Assembly (NCBI RefSeq): GCF_001426435.1
Contig: NZ_LMER01000001.1
Coordinates: 21,468 to 74,306, forward strand
Direction: 5' to 3'
DNA: 52,839 nt
Source of the DNA: Angustibacter sp. Root456
GTDB taxonomy: Bacteria > Actinomycetota > Actinomycetes > Actinomycetales > Angustibacteraceae
How positions within the stretch are numbered: position 1 is the stretch's first letter; each line of letters begins with the position of its first letter. This document shows positions 33,567 through 42,382 of this stretch, in pieces. Below the pieces are notes generated by a model, which saw only the letters and a list, made by a program, of their open reading frames with translations, did no database searches and had not been told where the DNA came from. Position numbers and translations under genes: made by a program.

Positions 33567-33748
33567 GGGTGTGGTCACTCCTGTGTCTGCGTGGGGTGGC
33601 GCGGCGGGCTCCCGGGTGGGGACTCGGGTGCCGTGGCGCTCGGGACACGGCGCGAGGCGGAGAGAGGGGCCGCGACGCACCGGTACGGCCGACCATTCTG
33701 CCAGACGTGGCCGGTTCTCTCGACCACGCCTCGACACAGGCCGGGGGT

Positions 33749-36121
33749 TCAGCCCTTGGCGACCTTCGCCAGGCGGTTCCAGGTGTCGACGACGGTGTCG
33801 GGGTTGAGCGACATCGAGGCGATCCCCCGCTGCATGAGCCACTCGGCGAGGTCCGGGTGGTCGCTCGGCCCCTGGCCGCAGATGCCGACGTACTTGCCGG
33901 CCGCCGTGCACGCCTCGATCGCCCGCTCGAGCATGAACAGCACGGCCGGGTCGCGCTCGTCGAACGACTCGGCCACCAGTGCGGAGTCGCGGTCGAGGCC
34001 CAGCGTCAGCTGCGTCATGTCGTTCGAGCCGATCGAGAAGCCGTCGAAGTGCTCGAGGAACTGCTCGGCGATCACGGCGTTCGAGGGCAGCTCGCACATC
34101 ATGATGACCTGCAGGTCGTTCTCGCCGCGGCGCAGACCCTGCTCGGCCAGCAGCTCGACGACCCGGCGTCCCTCGGTGACCGTGCGCACGAACGGGATCA
34201 TCACCTTGACGTTGGTGAGCCCCATCTCGTCACGCACGTACCGCAGCGCCTCGCACTCCATCGCGAAGCAGTCGCGGAACTGCTCGGAGACGTACCGCGA
34301 CGCGCCGCGGTACCCGATCATGGGGTTCTCCTCGTGGGGCTCGAACCGGTCACCGGCGAGCAGGTTCGCGTACTCGTTCGACTTGAAGTCCGACATCCGC
34401 ACGATCACCGGCTTCGGCGCGAACGCCGCCGCGATGGTGGCCACGCCCTCCGCCACCCGCTGCACGAAGTAGTCGCGCGGGCTGGGGTACGCGGCCACGG
34501 CCTCGCTCACCTGCGAGCGCAGCGGCTCGTCCAGCGTGTCGAGCTCCAGCAGCGCCCGCGGGTGGATGCCGATCTGCCGGTTGATGATGAACTCCAGCCG
34601 CGCGAGCCCGACGCCGGCGTTCGGCAGCCGCGAGAACGCGAAGGCCTGGTCAGGCGTCCCGACGTTCATCATGATGTCGACGTCGAGCTCGGGCATGGCC
34701 TGCAGGTCGGTCTCGATGACCTCGAAGTCGAGCACGCCCTCGTAGACGTACCCCGTGTCGCCCTCGGCGCACGACACCGTGACCTCGCGGCCGTCGGCCA
34801 GGTCGCGTGTCGCCGACCCCGTGCCGACGACGGCCGGGATGCCGAGCTCGCGAGCGATGATCGCGGCGTGGCACGTGCGGCCACCGCGGTTGGTGACGAT
34901 CGCGCTGGCACGCTTCATGATCGGCTCCCAGTCAGGGTCGGTCATGTCGGCGACGAGCACCTCCCCCGGCGAGAACTGGCTCATCTGCTCGGCTGACTGC
35001 AGCACACGCACCGGCCCGGCGCCGATCTTCTGCCCGATCGCGCGGCCCTCGGCGATGACGTCGCCGCGCTCGTTGAGCCGGAACCGCTGCATCGTGGTCG
35101 CCGAGCGCCGAGACTGCACGGTCTCCGGCCGAGCCTGCAGGATGTAGAGCCGTCCGTCGACACCGTCCTTGCCCCACTCGATGTCCATCGGACGCCCGTA
35201 GTGGTCCTCGATGGCGACGGCGAGCCGCGCCAGCTCGGTCACCTCGGCGTCGGTGAGGCTGAAGCGCGCGCGGTCGGCGGGGTCGACGTCCACGAACTCC
35301 GTGGAGCGGCCGACGGTGCGGTCGTCGGTGTAGACCATCTTGGTGGCCTTGGTGCCGATGCCGCGCTTCAGGATCGCCGGGCGCCCCGCCCGCAGACCGG
35401 GCTTGTAGACGTAGAACTCGTCGGGGTTCACCGCACCCTGGACGACGGCCTCGCCCAGGCCGTACGACGACGTGACGAACACCGCGTCGTCGTAGCCGGA
35501 CTCGGTGTCCATGGTGAACATCACGCCGGACGCGCCGACGTCCGAGCGCACCATCCGCTGCACTCCCGCCGACAGCGCGACCTCGGCGTGCTCGAAGCCG
35601 TGGTGCACGCGGTAGGCGATGGCGCGGTCGTTGTAGAGCGAGGCGAAGACCTCGCGGATGGCCCGCAGCACCCCGTCGATGCCCCGCACGTTGAGGAAGG
35701 TGTCCTGCTGGCCGGCGAAGGAGGCGTCGGGAAGGTCCTCGGCCGTGGCGCTCGAGCGGACGGCGAACGACACCTCCTCGTCGTCGCCGGCCAGGGTCGC
35801 GAAGGCCTCGCGGATCGCCGTCTCGAGGTGCTGCGGCAGCGGCTGCTCGATGACCCAGCGGCGGATCTCGGTGCCCGCGGCCGCCAGGGCCTGGACGTCG
35901 TCGGAGTCGAGCGAGGCGAGCCGCTCGGCGATCCGGTCGGCGAGGCCGGTCTCGCCGAGGAACGAGCGGAACGCGTCGGCGGTGGTGGCGAAGCCGTCGG
36001 GCACGCTCACCCCGGCGTCGGCGAGGTTGCTGACCATCTCGCCCAGCGAGGCGTTCTTGCCCCCGACCTGGTCGAGATCACCCATGCCGAGGCTGGAGAA
36101 CCACCGGACGTCGTCGCTCAT
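33749..36121 (-). CDS. ppsA: Phosphoenolpyruvate synthase (pyruvate, water dikinase)
   Basis: Converts pyruvate, ATP and water into PEP, AMP and phosphate for gluconeogenesis. The N-terminal ATP-grasp domain has [19 protein letters not shown] and [20 protein letters not shown]; the phosphohistidine swivel is [18 protein letters not shown] with the catalytic His. The C-terminal TIM barrel has [16 protein letters not shown] and [14 protein letters not shown], and near the end [27 protein letters not shown] and [12 protein letters not shown] with the catalytic Cys. 790 residues. ATG at 36121 with AAGGAAG 8 bases upstream. The stop of the upstream regulatory gene overlaps this start (ATGA). Confidence 0.96.
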   Translation of the reverse strand: MSDDVRWFSSLGMGDLDQVGGKNASLGEMVSNLADAGVSVPDGFATTADAFRSFLGETGLADRIAERLASLDSDDVQALAAAGTEIRRWVIEQPLPQHLETAIREAFATLAGDDEEVSFAVRSSATAEDLPDASFAGQQDTFLNVRGIDGVLRAIREVFASLYNDRAIAYRVHHGFEHAEVALSAGVQRMVRSDVGASGVMFTMDTESGYDDAVFVTSSYGLGEAVVQGAVNPDEFYVYKPGLRAGRPAILKRGIGTKATKMVYTDDRTVGRSTEFVDVDPADRARFSLTDAEVTELARLAVAIEDHYGRPMDIEWGKDGVDGRLYILQARPETVQSRRSATTMQRFRLNERGDVIAEGRAIGQKIGAGPVRVLQSAEQMSQFSPGEVLVADMTDPDWEPIMKRASAIVTNRGGRTCHAAIIARELGIPAVVGTGSATRDLADGREVTVSCAEGDTGYVYEGVLDFEVIETDLQAMPELDVDIMMNVGTPDQAFAFSRLPNAGVGLARLEFIINRQIGIHPRALLELDTLDEPLRSQVSEAVAAYPSPRDYFVQRVAEGVATIAAAFAPKPVIVRMSDFKSNEYANLLAGDRFEPHEENPMIGYRGASRYVSEQFRDCFAMECEALRYVRDEMGLTNVKVMIPFVRTVTEGRRVVELLAEQGLRRGENDLQVIMMCELPSNAVIAEQFLEHFDGFSIGSNDMTQLTLGLDRDSALVAESFDERDPAVLFMLERAIEACTAAGKYVGICGQGPSDHPDLAEWLMQRGIASMSLNPDTVVDTWNRLAKVAKG

Positions 36122-37023
36122 AGATCGCTTCCTTTGGTGAGGGTGTGATCGACCCACTCCCGCAGGCGGGGTCGGCCGGGCTGGCGTCGGTCGCTGAGAG
36201 TCTGCACGATCAGCGCGGCCATCTCCTCCACGGACCTAGTGGTGGAGTTGATGACCGGAAGGTGGTGGGCGCGGTACATCGCCTCGGCGCGTCGCAGCTC
36301 GAACGTGCACTGGTCGATCGAGGCGTAGCGCGAGTTCGGACGGCGCTGCTGGCGCACCTCGGCCAGGCGCGTCGGCGTGGCGAGCAGACCGAAGCACCGG
36401 TCGGCGAGCTCGCGCAGCGGCCGCGGCAGCTCGGTGCCCTCGAGGTCCTCGTCGACCAGGGGGTAGTTGGCCACGAAGAGCCCGTGCTGCAGCGCGAGGA
36501 ACATCGAGGTGGGGGTCTTGCCACACCGCGACGGCGCGATGAGGATCACGTCGGCGCGGTCGATCGCGCGCAGCGTCTGGCCGTCGTCGTGCTGGATCGA
36601 GTACTCGATCGCCTGCATGCGCGAGTTGTAGCGCTGGACGTCACCCACGCCGTGCAGCCGACGGGGCACGTTCTGGGCGCTGACGCCGAGGGTCTGCTCC
36701 ACGCGCGACATGTGCATCTCGTAGAAGTCGATGACCGGGCAGCGGGCCTTGCCGAGCTCGAGCCGGATCTCCTCCGTCGCCGCGGTCGAGAACACCAGCG
36801 GCGTCACGGGCCCGTCCATCGCCTCGTCGAGGATGGCCACGACCTGTCGCGCCTCCTCCACCGAGCCGATGAAGGGGATGAGCCGGCGCTCGAAGGTCAG
36901 GTGGGGGAACTGGATGAGCAGGGCGTTGCCCATGGTCTCGGCGCTGATGCCGGTGCTGTCGGACAGGAAGAACACGGGCACCGGAACGTCCGGCGACGCC
37001 GTCGTCGCGGGGGGCTCACCCAT
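36118..37023 (-). CDS. ppsR: PEP synthase regulatory protein (kinase/pyrophosphorylase)
   Basis: Bifunctional regulator that phosphorylates PEP synthase on a Thr next to its catalytic His using ADP, and removes that phosphate using inorganic phosphate. 301 residues of the DUF299/PSRP family: [20 protein letters not shown] at the N-terminus, the P-loop-like [16 protein letters not shown], and [18 protein letters not shown]. The target GGRTCH motif is present in the adjacent ppsA. The ATG at 37023 lies 5 bases past the stop of the GNAT-kinase gene; the gene overlaps ppsA by 4 bases. Coupling of the two explains matched amounts of enzyme and regulator. Confidence 0.93.
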   Translation of the reverse strand: MGEPPATTASPDVPVPVFFLSDSTGISAETMGNALLIQFPHLTFERRLIPFIGSVEEARQVVAILDEAMDGPVTPLVFSTAATEEIRLELGKARCPVIDFYEMHMSRVEQTLGVSAQNVPRRLHGVGDVQRYNSRMQAIEYSIQHDDGQTLRAIDRADVILIAPSRCGKTPTSMFLALQHGLFVANYPLVDEDLEGTELPRPLRELADRCFGLLATPTRLAEVRQQRRPNSRYASIDQCTFELRRAEAMYRAHHLPVINSTTRSVEEMAALIVQTLSDRRQPGRPRLREWVDHTLTKGSDL

Positions 37024-37028
37024 GGTGG

Positions 37029-38180
37029 TCAGGGTAGGGGGCGGCCCGGCTCGGCGCGCACCCAGAGGGCCAGGCGCGCGACCGCCCGCGGCTCGAGAGG
37101 CGCACTGGTGTCGAAACGCACCACGTCGCCGAGGGCCAGTGGGTGCGCACTGGTCGCGCCGCCGCTGTCCCACAGCGCGAGGCCGGCCGAGCCGCCGTGG
37201 ATCGCGGCCCGCGACGGAAGGCGTTCGAGGTACCTGGTGCGGGCGACGTCGGCCGGGACGTCGCACCAGACCTCCACGGTGCCGGCCGGGTCGACCCCGG
37301 CCCGGTCGAGCCCGGCGCTGACGAGGTGTCGCGCCGACGTCGGCCACCAGCTCTCGACCACGGCCCCACTGGGGCAGTCGGCCAGCAGGCTCCACAGCGC
37401 CTCGGTGGAGCCGGCACCCAGCACTGGCGACCGGCCGTCCCACTGCTCGGCGTCCGCAGCCGCCAGAGACGCCCCGACGGCCTCCTTGACCGCGTCCTTG
37501 CTGAGCAGCGGCAGCGCCAGCTCCTGCGCCAGGGCCCGCGCGAGCGTCGACTTCCCCGCACCGGGCAGCCCGTTGACCAGCACGACGCGCCGCGCGCGGC
37601 GATGCGGCGCGTACGGCTCGGCCGGCCACTCCTCGGCCGTGACCGCGTAGCGCTCGTGGTCGCGCCAGGCCAGGCCGTCCGGACCGACGAGCCGGAGCAT
37701 GCGGGGCGTCTCGCCCTCGTGCCGAAAGCCCAGGGAGCGCAGCACGAGCGCCGAGCGCACGTTGCCCGGCTGCACGTTCGCCTCCACGCGGTGCAGTCCG
37801 AGGCCACCATCGCGTTCGGCCCGCAGGCAGACGTCGACGACGAGCCGCAGACCCTCGCGGAACAGCCCGCGTCCGGCGTACGGGTCGTAGGCGTCGTAGC
37901 CGATGGACGCCGAGTGGAACGTGCCCCGCACGACGTTCGACACGTTGACCCGGCCGACGAGCCCGTGACTGCCGGCAGGGTCGTCGGCCAGCACCACGAA
38001 CGTGCGGCGGGTGGGCGACTGCTCGGCGAGGTCGGCCTCGATCCGGCGCGGGTCGACGGGGTTCCAGCGCGCGATCCGCTGCTCGGACGCCGCGAAGGCC
38101 GCGCGGTAGGGCTCGACGTCCTGGCGGGCCACGGGGCGCACGTGCACCCCCGCCCCACGCGCGGTGAGGGGCTCGCTCAC
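37029..38180 (-). CDS. GNAT acetyltransferase fused to a P-loop kinase domain
   Basis: A 383-residue two-domain protein. Residues about 10-185 form a GNAT domain of the RimJ type (VHVRPVARQDVEPYRAAFAA, GYDAYDPYAGRGLFREGLRL as the acetyl-CoA loop region, and LHRVEANVQPGNVRSALVLR with SLGFRHEG). A linker leads to an AAA_33-like kinase with Walker A VNGLPGAGKSTLARALA (near 205-215), a later EVWCDVPADVARTRYLERL, and further basic residues. Substrate of neither half is known. GTG start at 38180 overlaps the amidohydrolase stop (GTGA). The fused architecture suggests the two activities work on the same small-molecule or protein target. Confidence 0.85.
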   Translation of the reverse strand: MSEPLTARGAGVHVRPVARQDVEPYRAAFAASEQRIARWNPVDPRRIEADLAEQSPTRRTFVVLADDPAGSHGLVGRVNVSNVVRGTFHSASIGYDAYDPYAGRGLFREGLRLVVDVCLRAERDGGLGLHRVEANVQPGNVRSALVLRSLGFRHEGETPRMLRLVGPDGLAWRDHERYAVTAEEWPAEPYAPHRRARRVVLVNGLPGAGKSTLARALAQELALPLLSKDAVKEAVGASLAAADAEQWDGRSPVLGAGSTEALWSLLADCPSGAVVESWWPTSARHLVSAGLDRAGVDPAGTVEVWCDVPADVARTRYLERLPSRAAIHGGSAGLALWDSGGATSAHPLALGDVVRFDTSAPLEPRAVARLALWVRAEPGRPLP

Positions 38181-39265
38181 CACCGGCGTCCGCGCAGGAC
38201 GACGGCACCGGGGTCGGCCAGCACGCCGAGGTCCTCGCGCGGGTCGGCGGGGTAGACGACGAGATCGGCGGACGCCCCCTCGGTGAGGGCCGGCCGGCCC
38301 AGCCACTCTCGCGCCGTCCAGGTGGCGGCGGCCAGCGCGTCGAGGCGCGGCAGGCCCGCACGGTGCAGCTCGGCGACCTCCTGCGCGGCCAGTCCGTGCG
38401 GCAGGGAACCGCCGGCGTCGGTGCCGCAGAACACCATCACGCCCTCCTCGAACGCGGCGCGCACGGTGTCGTAGCGGCGGGCGTGCAGGTCCCGCATGTG
38501 TCGCGCGTAGACCGGGAACTTCGCCTCGGCGCTGTCGGCGATCGTCGGGAACGTCGCGATGTTGACGAGCGTGGGGACGATGGCCACCCCGCGCTCGGCT
38601 GCGGCCTCGATCGTCTCGTCCGTGAGGCCGGTGGCGTGCTCGATGCAGTCGATGCCGGCGTCGATGAGGTCGGGCAGGCTGTCCTCGCTGAAGCAGTGCG
38701 CCGTGACGCGGGCGCCGAGCTCGTGAGCGGCGGCCATCGCGGCCTGGAGGACGTCGGCCGGCCAGCACGGTGCCAGGTCGCCGGTGTCGCGGTCGATCCA
38801 GTCGCCGACGAGCTTGACCCAGCCGTCGCCCGCCTGGGCCTCGGCTCGCACCTGGGTCACGAGCTGCTCGGGCTCGATCTCATGGGCGAAGTTGCGGATG
38901 TAGCGGCGCGTGCGGGCGATGTGGCGTCCGGCGCGGATGATGCGCGGGAGGTCGGGCGCGTCGTCGATCCAGCGGGTGTCGGCCGGGCTGCCGGCGTCCC
39001 GCACCAGCAGCGTGCCGGCGGCGCGATCGGTCTCGGCCTGGGCGCGGGTGGTGTCGTCGTCCACGGCCCCGTGGGCGTCGAGGCCGACGTGGCAGTGCGC
39101 GTCGACGAGGCCGGGCAGCACGTGCCCGTCGATCCGGACGACGTCATGGCCCGCCGCCGTGGGGCGCTCGAAGGTGAGCCGGCCGCCGACGACCCAGGCC
39201 TGCTCGACCTCCTCGTGCGGGCCGACGAGCACGGGTCCGGTGAGGTGCAGCACGTCCGCAGCCAT
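38177..39265 (-). CDS. Amidohydrolase-family protein
   Basis: Metal-dependent hydrolase of the imidazolonepropionase-like amidohydrolase group. The metal site is visible in DAHCHVG (HxH near residue 57-59), TAHCFSEDS and CIEHATGL (later His residues), and FCGTDAGG (catalytic Asp). VLPGLVDAHCHVG at the start and EGASADLVVYPADP near the end are the flanking strands typical of the superfamily. 362 residues. ATG at 39265 with AGGG 8 bases upstream was preferred to GTG 9 bases earlier, which overlaps that site. First gene of a four-gene minus-strand run ending with ppsA. Substrate not predictable. Confidence 0.88.
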   Translation of the reverse strand: MAADVLHLTGPVLVGPHEEVEQAWVVGGRLTFERPTAAGHDVVRIDGHVLPGLVDAHCHVGLDAHGAVDDDTTRAQAETDRAAGTLLVRDAGSPADTRWIDDAPDLPRIIRAGRHIARTRRYIRNFAHEIEPEQLVTQVRAEAQAGDGWVKLVGDWIDRDTGDLAPCWPADVLQAAMAAAHELGARVTAHCFSEDSLPDLIDAGIDCIEHATGLTDETIEAAAERGVAIVPTLVNIATFPTIADSAEAKFPVYARHMRDLHARRYDTVRAAFEEGVMVFCGTDAGGSLPHGLAAQEVAELHRAGLPRLDALAAATWTAREWLGRPALTEGASADLVVYPADPREDLGVLADPGAVVLRGRRW

Positions 39266-39316
39266 GGCCGTCACCCTATCCGCGAGGTACGTTCGCCTCC
39301 CGGGGGACGGAGGCCG

Positions 39317-40561
39317 ATGAGCAGCACACGACGCTGGAGCGGCACGGTGGTGGGCGCGCTGGTGGTGCTGGCCGCGTGCTCGTCGACCGCGGGCGGCGGC
39401 TCGCCGTCACCGGGCCCGACCACCGCGACGGCGTCCCCGACGACCACCTCGACGCCTTCTCCGACAAGCACTCCGACGACCAGCCCGACGGCGACGGCGA
39501 CGGCGACGGCCACGCCCGACCGCGCCGAGCGGGCGCTGGCTCGCCTCAGCCTCGCCCAGCGCGTGGGCCAGCTGCTGATGGTGGGCAGCTCGGCCGAGCA
39601 CGCGGACGCCGCCACGCGCCGGGCCGTGACGCGCTACCACGCCGGCAACGTCATGCTCACCGGTCGCAGCGCGCTGGGGGTCACCGCGACCGCTCGGGTG
39701 AGCCGGGCGCTGCAGTCGGACGCCGGAGCCTCCGCGACCGGCGGCGTACCACTGCTCGTCGCGACCGACCAGGAGGGCGGCCAGGTGCAGGTGCTCTCCG
39801 GCCCCGGCTTCTCCGACATCCCGTCCGCCCTGAGCCAAGGCACGTGGGCGTCCGCCACGCTGCAGGTCCGCGCGCAGCAGTGGGGAGAGCAGCTGCGGGA
39901 CGCCGGTGTGCAGGTGAACCTCGCGCCCGTGGCCGACACCGTGCCGAGCTCACTGGGCCGCTCGAACGCCCCCATCGGCCGGTACTCGCGCGAGTTCGGT
40001 CACGACCCCGACACCGTGGGAGCCCACGCCGCGGCGTTCATCACCGGCATGACGACGGCGCGCGTCGCCACCGCGGCCAAGCACTTCCCCGGCCTCGGCC
40101 GGGTCCGCGGCAACACCGACACCACCAGCGGCGTCACGGATGGGACGACGACCCGCACCGATCCCTACCTGCAGCCGTTCCGCGCGGCCATCTCCGCGGG
40201 CACGCCGATGGTGATGATGTCGAGCGCGGTCTACAGCCGGATCGACCCCCACCACCCTGCCTGCTTCTCCCGCACCGTCGTGACGGACCTGCTGCGCGGC
40301 GACCTCGGGTTCGACGGCGTCGTCATCAGCGACGACCTGGGTCAGGCACGCCAGGTGCAGCGCTGGTCGGCCGGCTCCCGCGCGGTGCAGCTCGTCGCGG
40401 CCGGCGGGGACGTCGTGCTCACTGTCGACCCCGACGACGCACCGGCGATGTACACGGCGCTGTACGCGAAGGCCAAGAGCGACAAGGCCTTTCGCGCCAA
40501 GGTCGACGCCGCCGCTCTGCGGGTGCTGCGACTCAAGGCCGCCTACGGCGTCCTGCGCTGA
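39317..40561 (+). CDS. GH3-family glycoside hydrolase lipoprotein (NagZ-like)
   Basis: A secreted, lipid-anchored relative of beta-N-acetylglucosaminidase NagZ. Signal peptide with lipobox LAAC (Cys near residue 22), a Thr/Ser/Pro stalk (about 30-65), then the catalytic barrel (about 70-414). The family motifs are LLMVGSSAEHADAATRR, LLVATDQEGGQVQVLSG, VNLAPVADTVPSS, AAKHFPGLGRVRGNTDTTSG and FDGVVISDDLGQA, the last carrying the nucleophile Asp. The His of the usual Asp-His dyad (KHFPGHG...DSH) is not seen, so catalysis may follow a variant mechanism. ATG at 39317 after GGAGG. Divergent from the amidohydrolase. Confidence 0.88.
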   Translation: MSSTRRWSGTVVGALVVLAACSSTAGGGSPSPGPTTATASPTTTSTPSPTSTPTTSPTATATATATPDRAERALARLSLAQRVGQLLMVGSSAEHADAATRRAVTRYHAGNVMLTGRSALGVTATARVSRALQSDAGASATGGVPLLVATDQEGGQVQVLSGPGFSDIPSALSQGTWASATLQVRAQQWGEQLRDAGVQVNLAPVADTVPSSLGRSNAPIGRYSREFGHDPDTVGAHAAAFITGMTTARVATAAKHFPGLGRVRGNTDTTSGVTDGTTTRTDPYLQPFRAAISAGTPMVMMSSAVYSRIDPHHPACFSRTVVTDLLRGDLGFDGVVISDDLGQARQVQRWSAGSRAVQLVAAGGDVVLTVDPDDAPAMYTALYAKAKSDKAFRAKVDAAALRVLRLKAAYGVLR

Positions 40562-40617
40562 CGCCGGTAGCCAGCTCCCCGCCGTCCGCCCCGTCCCGCC
40601 GTGATCATGCACACCAG

Positions 40618-40720
40618 CGCACTCCTGGGGAGGATCACTGCACTCCACGAATGAAGCGGGGGCACCCACCTCCACTAGGAGTGCAGCGGGGTGCCACCGC
40701 GCCACAAGGGCTACGGAAGG
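40618..40720. repeat. Diverged copy of the 27.2-kb intergenic repeat
   Basis: Shares CTGGGGA..ATCACTGCA.TC (40625-40645) and GGGGTGCCACCGCGCC (40688-40703) with the right cassette repeat region, in the same relative order and spacing, and ends directly at a stop codon (of ffh). It also holds GCACTCCT/AGGAGTGC inverted arms (40618-40625 and 40677-40684). It lies between convergent GH3 and ffh genes and may terminate both. Confidence 0.65.
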
Positions 40721-42316
40721 TCAGCGGCCGAGGAACTTCTCGAAGCCCGCGGGCAGCTGGCTGAGCGCCTGAGCGTCCTCTTCCGGCGTCGTGCCGGCAC
40801 CGAACGGCGATCCCGTCGAGCCCAGCGAGGCACCCCGCGACTCCTGCGCCCGCTGCGCGGCGAGGCGCTCCTGCTCCGCGCGCTTGGCCGGGTTGCCGCT
40901 CTTGCCCTTCTTGCGCTGCGGCGCCTTGCCCTTGGCCTTCTTACCGCCACCCATGCCGGGCAGCGAGCCCATGCCCGGGATGGCACCCATGCCGCGGCGC
41001 ATCTGCTTCATCATCTTCTGCGCCTCGGTGAGCCGCTGCAGCAGCTCGTTGACGTCGGACACCGAGCGGCCCGAGCCGCGCGCGATGCGGGCTCGCCGCG
41101 AGCCGTTGATGAGCTTGGGGTGCTTGCGCTCGAACGGCGTCATCGACTGCACCATGGCCTCGACGCGGTCGAACTCGCGCTCGTCGATGGCGTCGAGCTG
41201 GTCCTTCATCTGGGCCATGCCCGGCATCATGCCGAGCATCTTCTTCAGCGAGCCCATCTGCTTGACGGCCTGCATCTGGGCGAGGAAGTCGTCGAAGGTG
41301 AAGTCCTCCTCCTCGACGAACTTGCGGGCCATGTTCTCGGCCTGCTCGGCGTCGAACGCCTTCTGCGCCTGCTCGATGAGCGTCATGACGTCGCCCATGT
41401 CGAGGATGCGGCTGGCCATGCGGTCGGGGTGGAAGACCTCGAAGTCCTCGAGCTTCTCGCCCGTGCTGGCGAACATGATCGGCCGGCCGGTCACGGTCGC
41501 CACCGACAGCGCCGCACCACCGCGGGCGTCGCCGTCCAGCTTCGACAGCACGACGCCGGTGAACTCGACGCCCTCGAGGAACGCCTGGGCGGTGGTGACG
41601 GCGTCCTGGCCGATCATCGCGTCGATGACGAACAGCACCTCGTCGGGCTGCACGGCGGCGCGGATGTCGGCTGCCTGCTGCATCAGCTCGGAGTCGATGC
41701 CGAGGCGGCCGGCGGTGTCGACGATCACGACGTCGTGCTGGCGGGCGCGAGCCTCTGCGACGCCGTCGCGCGCCACGCGTACCGGGTCGCCCACGCTCGC
41801 CTGGTCGAGGTCGTCGCCCTGGTTGCCCTTCTCGGGCGCGAACACCCGCACACCGGCCCGCTCGCCCACCACCTGCAGCTGGGTGACGGCGTTGGGGCGC
41901 TGCAGGTCGGCCGCCACCAGCAGGGGCGTGTGACCCTCCGACTTCAGCCACAGCGCGAGCTTGCCCGCGAGCGTCGTCTTACCGGCACCCTGCAGACCCG
42001 CGAGCATGATCACCGTCGGCGGGGTCTTGGCGAACCGCACGCGGCGGGTCTGGCCACCGAGCACCGACACCAGCTCGTCGTTGACGATCTTGACGACCTG
42101 CTGCGCCGGGTTCAGCGCGCCGCTCACCTCGGCGCCCAGGGCCCGCTCGCGCACCGCCGCGGTGAACTGCTTGACCACGGGCAGGGCGACGTCGGCCTCG
42201 AGCAGCGCGGTGCGGATCTCCTTCACCGTGGCCGCGACGTCCGACTCGGACAGGCGACCCTTGCCGCGCAGGTTCTTGAACGTGGCGGACAGGCGGTCGG
42301 ACAGGGTGGCGAACAC
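40721..42316 (-). CDS. ffh: Signal recognition particle protein
   Basis: GTPase subunit of the signal recognition particle, binding signal peptides and 4.5S RNA. N domain (MFATLSDRLSATFKNLRGKG), GTPase motifs GLQGAGKTTLAGKLA, VDTAGRLGID, LSKLDGDARGGAALS, and a Met-rich M domain at the C-terminus with MRRGMGAIPGMGSLPGMGG. 531 residues with an extended basic tail, normal for Actinobacteria. GTG start at 42316 with GAGG 8-11 bases ahead. It lies downstream of glnD on the same strand, and its partner receptor ftsY is 4 kb upstream. Confidence 0.97.
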   Translation of the reverse strand: MFATLSDRLSATFKNLRGKGRLSESDVAATVKEIRTALLEADVALPVVKQFTAAVRERALGAEVSGALNPAQQVVKIVNDELVSVLGGQTRRVRFAKTPPTVIMLAGLQGAGKTTLAGKLALWLKSEGHTPLLVAADLQRPNAVTQLQVVGERAGVRVFAPEKGNQGDDLDQASVGDPVRVARDGVAEARARQHDVVIVDTAGRLGIDSELMQQAADIRAAVQPDEVLFVIDAMIGQDAVTTAQAFLEGVEFTGVVLSKLDGDARGGAALSVATVTGRPIMFASTGEKLEDFEVFHPDRMASRILDMGDVMTLIEQAQKAFDAEQAENMARKFVEEEDFTFDDFLAQMQAVKQMGSLKKMLGMMPGMAQMKDQLDAIDEREFDRVEAMVQSMTPFERKHPKLINGSRRARIARGSGRSVSDVNELLQRLTEAQKMMKQMRRGMGAIPGMGSLPGMGGGKKAKGKAPQRKKGKSGNPAKRAEQERLAAQRAQESRGASLGSTGSPFGAGTTPEEDAQALSQLPAGFEKFLGR

Positions 42317-42382
42317 GAAGCAACCTCGGGGTGCTGGACGTCGTGGGACTGGAGACGAACGGTGGACGAGCTCGCCCCCAGC

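Noticed and set aside
33567-33748. A strong terminator after ppsA
   Set aside because: Only a weak CGTGGCCG/CGACCACG pairing (one mismatch) is visible; not reported as a feature.
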